In this document: in pieces, positions 1 to 7,674 of the stretch
How the letters are laid out: the number at the start of each line of letters is the position of its first letter
Numbering within the stretch: position 1 is the stretch's first letter
From: an uncultured bacterium
GTDB taxonomy: Bacteria; Planctomycetota; Phycisphaerae; Phycisphaerales; SM1A02
NCBI GenBank assembly: GCA_903919715.1
Contig: CAIXJC010000051.1
Coordinates: 1-41,556, forward strand
DNA length: 41,556 nt
Reading direction: 5' to 3'
Notes under the pieces: generated by a model
The model's database searches: none
Told to the model about the DNA's origin: nothing
Seen by the model: the letters and a program-made list of their open reading frames with translations, nothing else
Translations under genes and position numbers: made by a program

Positions 1-1
1 A

Positions 2-2125
2 GGCACTGGCGCTGCCGCAGGCACTGCCGCTGCACAAGCCATTGCTGGCGCCGACGCAGCGCCGCGCTTGCCAATCACGTCGATCACGCTCTATCGATCG
101 GGCGTTGGATATTTCGAGCGCCACGGAATGATTAAGACTGGCGATTCAGTTCAATTGCGCTTTGCCGAAGATGAAATCAATGACATGCTGAAGTCAATGG
201 TGATCTTCGATCCACAGCAGGCGCTCCAATCGATTTCCTATGAGTCGAATGAGCCACTCGCACGCCAACTCGCAAGTTTCGGCATCGATCTATCAGACAA
301 TCCGACACTCGCCACCATCTTGGGCAGACTTCGCGGAACGAAAATTCGCTTTGTGACCGCAGATGGTCCAATCTCCGGCGTCGTGCTCGGTGGCGAAATG
401 CGCGACCAGGCTCAAGGAAGCGCGCAGGAGGCGATTGCGATTCCGTTCGTCAACGTAATCACAGATGGCGGCGTTCGATCAGTCAATTTGACGACGATTG
501 TTTCTGTGCAACTCGAGGATGCCGCGCTCAACGGTGAATTGATGAAGGCGCTTTCGGCACTTGCTTCACACAGCACCGATCGATTCAAGAATGTCGGACT
601 CTCATTTGGTGGAACCGCCGCACGTGATGTCAAGATCGCATATGTGAATGAGATGCCGGTATGGAAGACGAGTTATCGATTGGTGCTTCCCGACGAAGCG
701 AAAGCGAAGGAGCAACCGATGATTCAAGGATGGGCGATCATCGAGAATACGACTGATGATGATTGGAGCAACATCCAACTTGCGCTCGTCGCTAGCCAGC
801 CCGTCAGTTTCGAAATGAATCTTTCGCAGTCACTGCATATCACCCGTCCACAACTTGATGTGCCAACGGTTGCTGGCGCCGCACCGCGGGTCTATCAGGA
901 TGGAGATGCATTTGCCGACAAGAGCGAACTGCGAAAATCCGCCAACAGGGCGGTGGCGAGTCCAAGTGCGAGTCCTCCCCCAGGATCCCCTCCTGCAACT
1001 GCAAAGATGACAAGAGGGACTGGCGGCGGCGTTGGTGGCCGTAGTTTTAGCGGAGCCTTTGGAGGCCTTGCGACGACGGCTGATGCTGTTCAGGCGGACA
1101 TGGAAACAGGACAGTCCGCTGAGTCGCAGTGGAAACAGTCCGCAATTGCGCAAGCCCAATCGAGTTCGATTGGTGAGGCTTTCCAGTACACGATGAAGAA
1201 TCCGATTTCGATTGGGCGTCAACAATCTGCGATGCTTCCAATTTTGACTTCCGCCATCGATGGGCGTCGCGTCAGCATCTTCAATCGCGCGGACGGAATC
1301 GACCATCCAATGCGTGGCGTCGAGCTGACGAATTCCACGGGCTTACAGTTGATTCCTGGCCCCGTCGCAGTCTTCGATGCATTTACATATGCAGGTGATG
1401 CGCAAGTTGGATATATGACTCTCAACGATAAACGACTGCTCGCGTATGCCGTCGACCTCTCGGTCAGTACTGCCGTGCAAGATGACAGCACGAACACCAT
1501 CAAGTCGATTCGTATCGTCGATGGCTTTATCGAGGAGACTCGCAAACAGGTCCAGCGAACTTCATACGCATTCAACAACAAGGATGCCGATCGTGGACGC
1601 ACACTGCTCATTGAAAACCCAAAAATCCAAGGGTGGGAATTGACGGAGCCCAAGAAAGCCGCTGAGGAAACGCAGAATCTCTACCGATTCGAATTGACCT
1701 TGAAACCAAACGAAAAGGGAACATTGGTCGTCGCGCAGGAAAACACATACGCCTCACGCATTTCCGTTGCCCAGTACGACATGCCGACATTGATCGCATA
1801 TGCCGCGGACAAAAAGGCTTCGCAAGCGGTGATTGATGCTGCGAAGAAAGCCGCTGCGATGCAGTCCACGATAAATGACACTTCGGCCCGCATCGCTCGG
1901 CTCGCGCAAGAGCGACAGGGAATCGACACCGATCAAAGTCGAATCCGTCAGAACATGACATCGATCGACCACGACACGGATGTCTATCGGCGGTACTTGA
2001 CCAAGTTCAACGAACAAGAATCACGGCTTGAAGCGATTCATACCGAAGATGCGAATGAACAGAAGACCCTGCAATCGCAACAGTCTGCGTTGAACGATTA
2101 TGTTCGGTCGCTGAATGTCTCTTGA
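2..2125 (+). CDS. Secreted DUF4139-domain protein (5' end cut by window edge)
   Basis: The reading frame is open from base 2, so the true start lies left of the window. The visible beginning is Ala/Gly-rich and looks like the end of a signal peptide or a mature N-terminus, followed by P-I-T-S-I-T-L-Y-R-S-G-V-G-Y-F, the typical opening strand of DUF4139 proteins. About 685 further residues follow. A Pro/Gly-rich linker lies near residues 290-340. The beta-rich DUF4139 part lies around residues 370-580 and includes the segment KSIRIVDGFIEETRKQ. A charged, Gln-rich predicted coiled coil occupies the last ~90 residues. DUF4139 proteins are secreted or periplasmic, with no settled biochemical role. 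The same-strand neighbour HutD starts 50 bases later, with no obvious functional link. The family call is fairly firm; the function is unknown. Confidence 0.75.
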   Translation, partial: GTGAAAGTAAAQAIAGADAAPRLPITSITLYRSGVGYFERHGMIKTGDSVQLRFAEDEINDMLKSMVIFDPQQALQSISYESNEPLARQLASFGIDLSDNPTLATILGRLRGTKIRFVTADGPISGVVLGGEMRDQAQGSAQEAIAIPFVNVITDGGVRSVNLTTIVSVQLEDAALNGELMKALSALASHSTDRFKNVGLSFGGTAARDVKIAYVNEMPVWKTSYRLVLPDEAKAKEQPMIQGWAIIENTTDDDWSNIQLALVASQPVSFEMNLSQSLHITRPQLDVPTVAGAAPRVYQDGDAFADKSELRKSANRAVASPSASPPPGSPPATAKMTRGTGGGVGGRSFSGAFGGLATTADAVQADMETGQSAESQWKQSAIAQAQSSSIGEAFQYTMKNPISIGRQQSAMLPILTSAIDGRRVSIFNRADGIDHPMRGVELTNSTGLQLIPGPVAVFDAFTYAGDAQVGYMTLNDKRLLAYAVDLSVSTAVQDDSTNTIKSIRIVDGFIEETRKQVQRTSYAFNNKDADRGRTLLIENPKIQGWELTEPKKAAEETQNLYRFELTLKPNEKGTLVVAQENTYASRISVAQYDMPTLIAYAADKKASQAVIDAAKKAAAMQSTINDTSARIARLAQERQGIDTDQSRIRQNMTSIDHDTDVYRRYLTKFNEQESRLEAIHTEDANEQKTLQSQQSALNDYVRSLNVS

Positions 2126-2174
2126 ACGAGAAAAACAGCTAGAAAATGAATCGCCATAGGCTTGTTGCGAACTG

Positions 2175-2747
2175 ATGCGGATTATCCCTCCCGAATCTTT
2201 GCGCACCGTGCCATGGAAGAATGGACTTGGCAGCACACTCGAAATCCTGACGGATATCGATACGTCCCAAACACCCAGCGCTGCTTGGACGTGGCGGCTG
2301 TCCATTGCGGACGTCCCATCGCGTTCACCTTTTTCAAACTTCGATGGAATTGATCGATGGCTCGCATGCCTGCATGGCGGTGGAATGTGTGTCGAACGCA
2401 GCGGTAGCTGGAGCGCAGTCCCTAAAACGGGAGAGGCGCTCGCATTCGCAGGCGAAGAGCAAATCGTTGGCGAGCCAATCGGTCAGAAAGTGCGCGACGT
2501 GAATTGGTTCTTACAGCGAGACCGATGGCACGGGGGAATGTGGGTGCTGAGAGAGTCGAGTGATACTCAAATCGAAAGTGAGATCGTGGTGATTCATGTG
2601 GTTGCGGGCACAGCGAGTGCAACAATTCGGTGCGAGGGCCAGTCCGTCACGCTCGCACCTGGATTCACAGTTCAAACAGGTGGAAGTACGACGATTGAAT
2701 CCGATCCATCAAGCGTGGTTGTTATTGCATGGGCTTCTGTGCGTTAA
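2175..2747 (+). CDS. HutD/Ves family protein
   Basis: A protein of 190 residues with the N-terminal signature of the HutD/Ves family: R-T-V-P-W-K-N-G-L-G-S-T-L-E-I at about residues 10-24, where family members usually read WKNGGGxTxEI. The rest has the pattern of a bicupin: WRLSIADV, PFSNFDGIDRW, then a second beta-barrel half with VTLAPGFTVQTGG. HutD proteins accompany histidine-utilisation genes in some bacteria and are thought to have a regulatory or protective role, but no hut gene is seen here, so its job in this organism is open. The start is ATG without a strong ribosome binding site. Its last 26 bases overlap the 3' end of the convergent deacetylase gene. Confidence 0.8.
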   Translation: MRIIPPESLRTVPWKNGLGSTLEILTDIDTSQTPSAAWTWRLSIADVPSRSPFSNFDGIDRWLACLHGGGMCVERSGSWSAVPKTGEALAFAGEEQIVGEPIGQKVRDVNWFLQRDRWHGGMWVLRESSDTQIESEIVVIHVVAGTASATIRCEGQSVTLAPGFTVQTGGSTTIESDPSSVVVIAWASVR

Positions 2748-3561
2748 CTCGCAACTGTGAAGAGTCCATCAACGCTGCAAAGATGTCGATCCCATCGTCG
2801 TATCCCACACGAATCCGAGGCATTCGATATTGAAGTGGTTCCCCGACCGCTGAATCTGCATCTGCACGCAAACCAAGCTTGTATCCAGCATTCGCCGCAG
2901 CACGCATCACTTGCTCGTCATGCATTCCATATGGATACGCAATGACTTCCACTGGATGATGAAGTTCTTTTTCTATCGTCGCCCGACTCTCGCGCATTTC
3001 TCGCTCAAGCTGCGAAGGCGGCATTGCGGTCAACTGCCCATGAGAAATCGTGTGGGATTGAACTTCGTGACCTGCCGCTTCGAGAGCTCGCAACTGCTCC
3101 CACGAGATGTACCCAGAATTATTAGGCGTCGGTCCAATTGCACCGGTGTAAACAAACAACACGGCGTGCATACCCCGCGGTTCGAGTTCTGTGCGCACAA
3201 CCCCTTCTTGCGCAGCCCAACCATCATCGAATGTGATCACGACCGACTTCGCTGGTGGCGACTCGTGTTTCGCACTCATTGCGAGTAATTCTTGGAATGT
3301 GATCGTGCGAAATCCATGAGTCACAAGCCAGTCCATCTGAGCCTGAAACTCTTTCGACCGAACCACCCACGGTGACCAATCCGATCGAGTTTCCCCCCAG
3401 TCACCGACATGGTGATACATCAAGATAGGAATTGAAAGAGTCGTCGGAGCGTTGAAATGTGCGCCTTCGCGCAGCGCTAACAACAGCAGAATGGTCGCCG
3501 CGAACAACGCCAACGCCATACATCTGCCGAATCGAGCGCCGAGCAAAAGCGGATCACGCAT
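2722..3561 (-). CDS. Membrane-anchored polysaccharide deacetylase (NodB/CE4 family)
   Basis: A 279-residue protein with an N-terminal hydrophobic segment (about residues 14-30, LALFAATILLLLAL) acting as signal or anchor, then a NodB-homology domain. The metal-binding and catalytic motifs are intact: ITFDDGW (Asp112, Asp113), SHTISH (His170, His174) and AYPYG (about residues 208-212). The opening PILMYHHVG is common in this branch. CE4 enzymes remove N- or O-acetyl groups from chitin-like polysaccharides, peptidoglycan or exopolysaccharide; the exact substrate cannot be told from sequence. It is divergent from the chagasin-like lipoprotein gene (34 bases between starts) and convergent with the HutD gene (26-base overlap). 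Confidence 0.88.
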   Translation of the reverse strand: MRDPLLLGARFGRCMALALFAATILLLLALREGAHFNAPTTLSIPILMYHHVGDWGETRSDWSPWVVRSKEFQAQMDWLVTHGFRTITFQELLAMSAKHESPPAKSVVITFDDGWAAQEGVVRTELEPRGMHAVLFVYTGAIGPTPNNSGYISWEQLRALEAAGHEVQSHTISHGQLTAMPPSQLEREMRESRATIEKELHHPVEVIAYPYGMHDEQVMRAAANAGYKLGLRADADSAVGEPLQYRMPRIRVGYDDGIDIFAALMDSSQLRVNAQKPMQ

Positions 3562-3595
3562 CGCTGCGATGATAATGCCAACGTACTATCCAACG

Positions 3596-4153
3596 ATGCG
3601 AATTACCCCGCTTCCAACCACCCTCGTCGCGCTCATCCTTCTCACCGCTGGATGCAAGAATGACAATGCAGCCAATCCACCACCGACAACTGTGACCGGA
3701 AGAGATCCAGTCATGCCGCAGCGCAGGCTTGTCTGCCGGCTTCGAGATCTTGCGACTGGAGGCGAATCGAAATCGACTTCGCAAGATGGCATCGATGTTG
3801 TGCAACTCGGTTCCAACACGACAACAACGGCGAATGTCGGCGATCTGTTGCGAGTCGAACTTCAGATGAGTTCTGGAACCGGCTTCGAATGGAAGGTTGC
3901 TGGCGACACTGCCAACGCGAGTCCTGACCCCATTTTGGTTCCGAAGTTTGGTTGGAAAGATGGAACTGGAACCATCGTTCCAGTGAACGCACAACAACCA
4001 GGTGGATCGGTCCTCTGTGTCTTCGAGTTTGATGTTGCACAAGCTGGCTCTCGCGTGCTGACATTCACACTTGCACGGTCTTGGGAAACAGGCGTTGCGC
4101 CTTCAGACAAGCGAGTTTTGACCGTCATCGTTGCCAAACCGAGCGGCTCCTGA
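3596..4153 (+). CDS. Chagasin-like (MEROPS I42) peptidase inhibitor, lipoprotein
   Basis: From the ATG at 3596 the protein has 185 residues and begins with a lipoprotein signal ending in L-L-T-A-G-C (Cys20). That makes this start better than in-frame codons further upstream, which would run into the divergent deacetylase gene. The mature part carries the chagasin hallmarks: GDLLRVEL followed by S-G-T-G-F-E-W (about residues 93-99, equivalent to the NPTTGY/FxW loop), a Gly-rich middle loop, and RSWE near residues 161-164, equivalent to the RPWE loop. Chagasin-family proteins inhibit papain-like (C1) cysteine peptidases by inserting three loops into the active cleft. As a lipoprotein it would act at the cell surface or in the periplasm. 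The partner peptidase is not visible in the window. Confidence 0.75.
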   Translation: MRITPLPTTLVALILLTAGCKNDNAANPPPTTVTGRDPVMPQRRLVCRLRDLATGGESKSTSQDGIDVVQLGSNTTTTANVGDLLRVELQMSSGTGFEWKVAGDTANASPDPILVPKFGWKDGTGTIVPVNAQQPGGSVLCVFEFDVAQAGSRVLTFTLARSWETGVAPSDKRVLTVIVAKPSGS

Positions 4154-4173
4154 CGCGACTCGAAGGAGTCAAA

Positions 4174-4247
4174 CGTCCCGGGGTGGGCTCGAACCACCGA
4201 CCTGCAGATTAGAAATCTGCTGCTCTATCCAACTGAGCTACCGGGAC
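4174..4247 (-). tRNA. tRNA-Arg (anticodon TCT)
   Basis: Read on the minus strand, a full cloverleaf is visible. The acceptor stem GTCCCGG pairs with CCGGGAC over 7 bp. The D arm is GCTC...GAGC with loop AGTTGGATA. The anticodon stem GCAGA/TCTGC encloses loop TTTCTAA, giving anticodon TCT (reads AGA, Arg). The T arm GGTGG/CCACC encloses TTCGAGC. The discriminator base is G. The 3' CCA is not encoded; the next bases read TTT. The gene is 74 nt long and stands alone between two plus-strand genes. Confidence 0.96.
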
Positions 4248-4428
4248 AAGGAACGATCGATCTCGTCCGAACCGACGGCGACAAATGTAAATGAAAGCAT
4301 CCGAAATTTCCGCAACAAAGGAATGTATTTTTCACTCCCCGCATGCGGAAACTGGGAGATACCATCCGATGATCGGGCAGCGATGGGTTGCCCAAGATCC
4401 GCGCTTCACCATTCGCGCTCAGCGCGAC

Positions 4429-4434
4429 AGGAGG
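4429..4434 (+). promoter_or_regulatory. Ribosome binding site fixing a GTG start
   Basis: A perfect AGGAGG lies five bases upstream of the GTG at 4440. It decides the start of the GYF_2-like gene: the frame is open far upstream, but an upstream start would overlap the tRNA gene or ignore this site. Confidence 0.7.
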
Positions 4435-4439
4435 CTCTC

Positions 4440-5030
4440 GTGGGTGTGAAATACAGATTCAAGAATGGGGACGAAGTATCGGGCTGGCTACTCGTGGACG
4501 CTTTGCGGGAAGCTTCTCGATCGAAGATTGTGACGGCGGAAACTTACATTCAACAAGCGGGGCGCGAAGATTGGATCTCCGCGAGCAGTATCCCCGGTCT
4601 CATTTCAACTGGGCAATCACATCACGAAGAGACCGAAGAGAAAAACAGCGTGGCGGAAGCCCATCGGCACGATGCGAGAAATGCAACGCGCCCGCCAGAG
4701 TCGATTCATCATCTCTTGCACCGAGCACTTCACACGACAATACAAGTGAGCGCTCACGGTGGCGAACACCAAGGCGAGCAGTTCGTTCAAGGCGTACTGA
4801 CTGGGTTAACGACCGAGGGCATGATGGTTGAATTTTCTGACTTTGCAGCGATTGTCTATATCCCAATCAGTCGGATTCGATCTGCCGCGGTATTAACCAA
4901 TTTCCCAGCACTGGGTCCCCCACGTCGAGGCGAGATTCTTCGCGTGGATGTCGACTCCCTGCCAGATATGAACAGTATGGTTTCGCACACGCCAGCTCTG
5001 GGGCATGGACATGCGCAAGGGCATGTTTAA
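4440..5030 (+). CDS. GYF_2-like domain protein with possible Sm-like C-terminal domain
   Basis: From the GTG at 4440 (good AGGAGG five bases ahead) the protein has 196 residues, with no signal peptide or membrane segment. Residues about 3-55 (KYRFKNGDEVSGW, VTAETYIQQAGREDWISAS, IPGL) follow the GYF_2 pattern, a small domain common in Planctomycetes and thought to bind peptides. After a His/Glu-rich linker, residues about 100-152 form a beta-rich unit (TIQVSAHGG, FVQGVLTGLTTEGMMVEF, YIPISRIRSAAV) that resembles the strand order of an Sm/LSm-like fold. That second assignment is inference from pattern only. The C-terminus is His/Gly-rich (HTPALGHGHAQGHV). A GTG at 4446 is a second possible start. 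Function unknown. Confidence 0.6.
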   Translation: MGVKYRFKNGDEVSGWLLVDALREASRSKIVTAETYIQQAGREDWISASSIPGLISTGQSHHEETEEKNSVAEAHRHDARNATRPPESIHHLLHRALHTTIQVSAHGGEHQGEQFVQGVLTGLTTEGMMVEFSDFAAIVYIPISRIRSAAVLTNFPALGPPRRGEILRVDVDSLPDMNSMVSHTPALGHGHAQGHV

Positions 5031-5104
5031 AGCCGAGAGAGAGTGGTTTCAGATTCCACGGTGCCGCCAATCTGCCACTTCCGCCGATTGGTTACATTAG
5101 CCAT

Positions 5105-5869
5105 ATGCACAGATCGAATCATGGAATCTATCGGCTCTCTTTCCATCGCCAATTTGCGAGCACATGCGTCGTCGCTGCGATATCGCTCGTAGGGCTCGTT
5201 GGGTGCTCCACTCCGTCGGCGATTCCAGAATCATATGAATTGCCGACACTGCTCAACCTTCAACTGCCGCTCGCGCAGCAATCGATTCTGAGATATGCCA
5301 AGGACCACGACGGTCGATTGCCTGAAAGTTCTCTTGGCGAACAAATTGCGGTGCGTGCGATCAAGCAGCGAAAGCGAACAACCGAGGAGTTGGATTCCAC
5401 CGGGGGGAAGATCACCATCGACGAGTACATCGATGGTGGTGCTTATGTATTCCGTCCAGCGAAGGACGCATTCATTCTCGCGGCTGCTGGACACATTGTG
5501 CGAACCCCGAGTGGCGGCCGAACTCCAGTGTGGACATGGTTCGCATTTCAAGGGCGATACAGCAATTCAGGTGAAGTCATCGAAGATCAGACGTCCTATC
5601 TCGAGAATGCAGATCTCTTCGTCGACGCGATGCGATCAACGACGAATCAAGTTTCATGGAACGCCTCAGCCTGGGCAATTGGCCGCATTTACAAGGCTGC
5701 TGTGGATGCATCCAGTGCAGCAGCAGCCGACGTAATGGTTGATCGACTCATCAAAGACGCAATTGCGACGGACCTCGCCCGCGTGCCCACTGGAATGTCG
5801 CCCCGCGAAGCTGCGTTCGGTGGAACGAAAGACAAGGCGATCTCGAACCTTGCTCCTGCAACTAAGTGA
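5105..5869 (+). CDS. Lipoprotein of unknown function
   Basis: A 254-residue protein with a long N-region, a hydrophobic stretch and a lipobox S-L-V-G-L-V-G-C (Cys34), so probably a lipid-anchored envelope protein. The N-terminal part contains QQSILRYAKDHDGRLPESSLGEQI. This 'YAxDHDGRLP' pattern recurs in many planctomycete proteins of the pseudopilin-like type, although no prepilin leader is present here. A further block reads AYVFRPAKDAFILAAAGHI. No enzyme motif is seen. Its start is ATG at 5105, 74 bases after the preceding gene. I do not recognise the family; existence as a gene is likely from the lipoprotein signal and open frame. Confidence 0.6.
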   Translation: MHRSNHGIYRLSFHRQFASTCVVAAISLVGLVGCSTPSAIPESYELPTLLNLQLPLAQQSILRYAKDHDGRLPESSLGEQIAVRAIKQRKRTTEELDSTGGKITIDEYIDGGAYVFRPAKDAFILAAAGHIVRTPSGGRTPVWTWFAFQGRYSNSGEVIEDQTSYLENADLFVDAMRSTTNQVSWNASAWAIGRIYKAAVDASSAAAADVMVDRLIKDAIATDLARVPTGMSPREAAFGGTKDKAISNLAPATK

Positions 5870-5919
5870 TTCTCTGTTGATCAGAATGTCTCAATTGCAA
5901 CAGGGCCAACAGTGATTTC

Positions 5920-7674
5920 ATGATCGCACGAACAGATCCCGAATTCCTACGAGTCGCACGAGGTGATGCGCCAGGTGATTTGGTGATCGAAAAGGGTCAG
6001 ATCGTTGACGTCTTTACCCGTCAGATTCGTCCCGCTTCAGTGCTCATCGTGGGCGGCCGAATTGCGGCCATCCTTCCCGCTGGGACAGCGATCGCTGCAC
6101 GAACGCGAGTCGATGCTTCAGGGCGCTTGATCTTGCCAGGGATGATTGATGCTCACATTCACATCGAGAGCACGATGTTGCCACCATCGGGATGCGCTGA
6201 ATTAGTCGTTCCGCACGGAACGACTGGAATCGTTGCGGATCCACACGAGATTGCCAACGTCAGTGGCATTCCAGGAATTCGATGGATGATGGCCGACGCC
6301 GTCAATGCGCCGATGCGGATTTGGTTTACGGCATCGAGTTGTGTGCCAGCCAGTTCGATGGAAACCGCCAACGCCACATTGCAACGTGATGATCTCGCGC
6401 CGCTCTTCGATGATCCCCGCGTCATTGCGCTCGCTGAGATGATGAACTTTCCTGGGACCATTGCAGGCGATGCGGCGCTGCTCGCCAAGATCGGACTTGG
6501 ACTCGAGCGACGCGGTCGCGTTGATGGACATGCGCCAGGACTTCGTGGCCGTGCGTTGCAGGCATACGTGGCGGCTGGTCCTTCGAGTGATCATGAATGC
6601 TTCACCGCGGACGAGGCAACGGAAAAAATTGCCGCGGGACAACGCGTCTTCATTCGTGAAGGAAGTGCGGCGCGCAATCTTGCGGCACTTCTGCCCGCTG
6701 TGACGCAAGCGAATGCGCATCGGTTTTGTTTATGCACCGACGATGTACATGCGTGCGAAGTCGCTGACGATGGCCATCTCGACCGCGTTATCCGCCGAGC
6801 CGCAGCGATGGGATTCGATGGACCAACAGCCGTTGCGATGGCTTCTCTCCATGTTGCTGAACATTTCGGCCTCCATGACTACGGTGCGATTGCGCCTGGA
6901 ATGGCCGCCGACTTATCGATCGCACACACAAAGGCGGGAAACTGGAGCGATCTGAAGATCGATGCAACCTATGTCTCGGGTCGATTGATCGCAGAGTCTG
7001 GACGCTGCATTGACCGCGTCCCAATCATTCCCATCCCAGCGTTTCTGCGAAAGACGGTTCATCTACCAAGTGGCTTCAGCGAAAAATCATTTGCACTCGC
7101 CGCAAAGTCAAATGTGCCCGCACGAGTTGTGGGAGTCATTCCAGGCCAAATCGTGACTGATTCAAAGCGTGAGATTCCTCGTGTCATTGACGGCGTCTTG
7201 CATGCTGACACGACTCGAGATCTGCTCATTCTTGCATCAATCGAGCGACATGGACGTGGCGGAAAAATCGGCGTTGGACTCGTCCAAGGATTTGGACTTC
7301 GAAGCGGGGCGATCGCCAGCACTGTTGGCCACGATGCGCACAACTTGAGCGTTGCTGGAGTCGATCCACATGACATGTTTGTCGCAGCGCAGAGGCTCGC
7401 AGAAATCGGTGGCGGACAATGCATTGCACAAGGCGGAAAGATTCTGGCTGAACTGCCGTTGGCGATTGCAGGCTTGCTCTCTGACCAAACACCAGAATCC
7501 GTCGCGCAAAGTCAGCATGCAATGCAGAAGGCGTATGAATCGCTTGGCGGATCGCTCTCAGATCCATTTATGCAGTTAGCGTTCTTGCCGCTCTCGGTCA
7601 TCCCCCACTTAAAAGTTTCCGACTGTGGGATTATCGATGTTGACGCATTTCGAATCGTCCCTCTGCAAGATTGA
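5920..7674 (+). CDS. ade: Adenine deaminase
   Basis: A 584-residue amidohydrolase that would convert adenine to hypoxanthine and ammonia (purine salvage, cytoplasm). Family marks in order: GMIDAHIHIESTML with the metal-binding H-x-H at residues 79/81; PHGTTGIVADPHEIANV near 98-114; EMMNFPGTI; DGHAPGL; SSDHECFTADEA; CTDDVHACEVADDGHLDRV; and in the C-terminal domain GHDAHNLSVAGV and CIAQGGKILAELPLAIAGLLSD. Length matches the E. coli type enzyme (about 588). The start ATG at 5920 places the N-terminus as in other family members. It ends directly against the stop codon of the convergent chaA-like gene, with no bases between. Confidence 0.95.
   Translation: MIARTDPEFLRVARGDAPGDLVIEKGQIVDVFTRQIRPASVLIVGGRIAAILPAGTAIAARTRVDASGRLILPGMIDAHIHIESTMLPPSGCAELVVPHGTTGIVADPHEIANVSGIPGIRWMMADAVNAPMRIWFTASSCVPASSMETANATLQRDDLAPLFDDPRVIALAEMMNFPGTIAGDAALLAKIGLGLERRGRVDGHAPGLRGRALQAYVAAGPSSDHECFTADEATEKIAAGQRVFIREGSAARNLAALLPAVTQANAHRFCLCTDDVHACEVADDGHLDRVIRRAAAMGFDGPTAVAMASLHVAEHFGLHDYGAIAPGMAADLSIAHTKAGNWSDLKIDATYVSGRLIAESGRCIDRVPIIPIPAFLRKTVHLPSGFSEKSFALAAKSNVPARVVGVIPGQIVTDSKREIPRVIDGVLHADTTRDLLILASIERHGRGGKIGVGLVQGFGLRSGAIASTVGHDAHNLSVAGVDPHDMFVAAQRLAEIGGGQCIAQGGKILAELPLAIAGLLSDQTPESVAQSQHAMQKAYESLGGSLSDPFMQLAFLPLSVIPHLKVSDCGIIDVDAFRIVPLQD

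Noticed and set aside
4174..4247. tRNA-Arg as an attachment site for an integrated element
   Set aside because: No integrase, no direct repeat of the tRNA 3' end was noticed, and the flanking genes look like ordinary chromosomal genes.
4131..4439. An upstream extension of the GYF_2-like gene from 4131
   Set aside because: It would run through the tRNA gene, and a good ribosome binding site points to the GTG at 4440.
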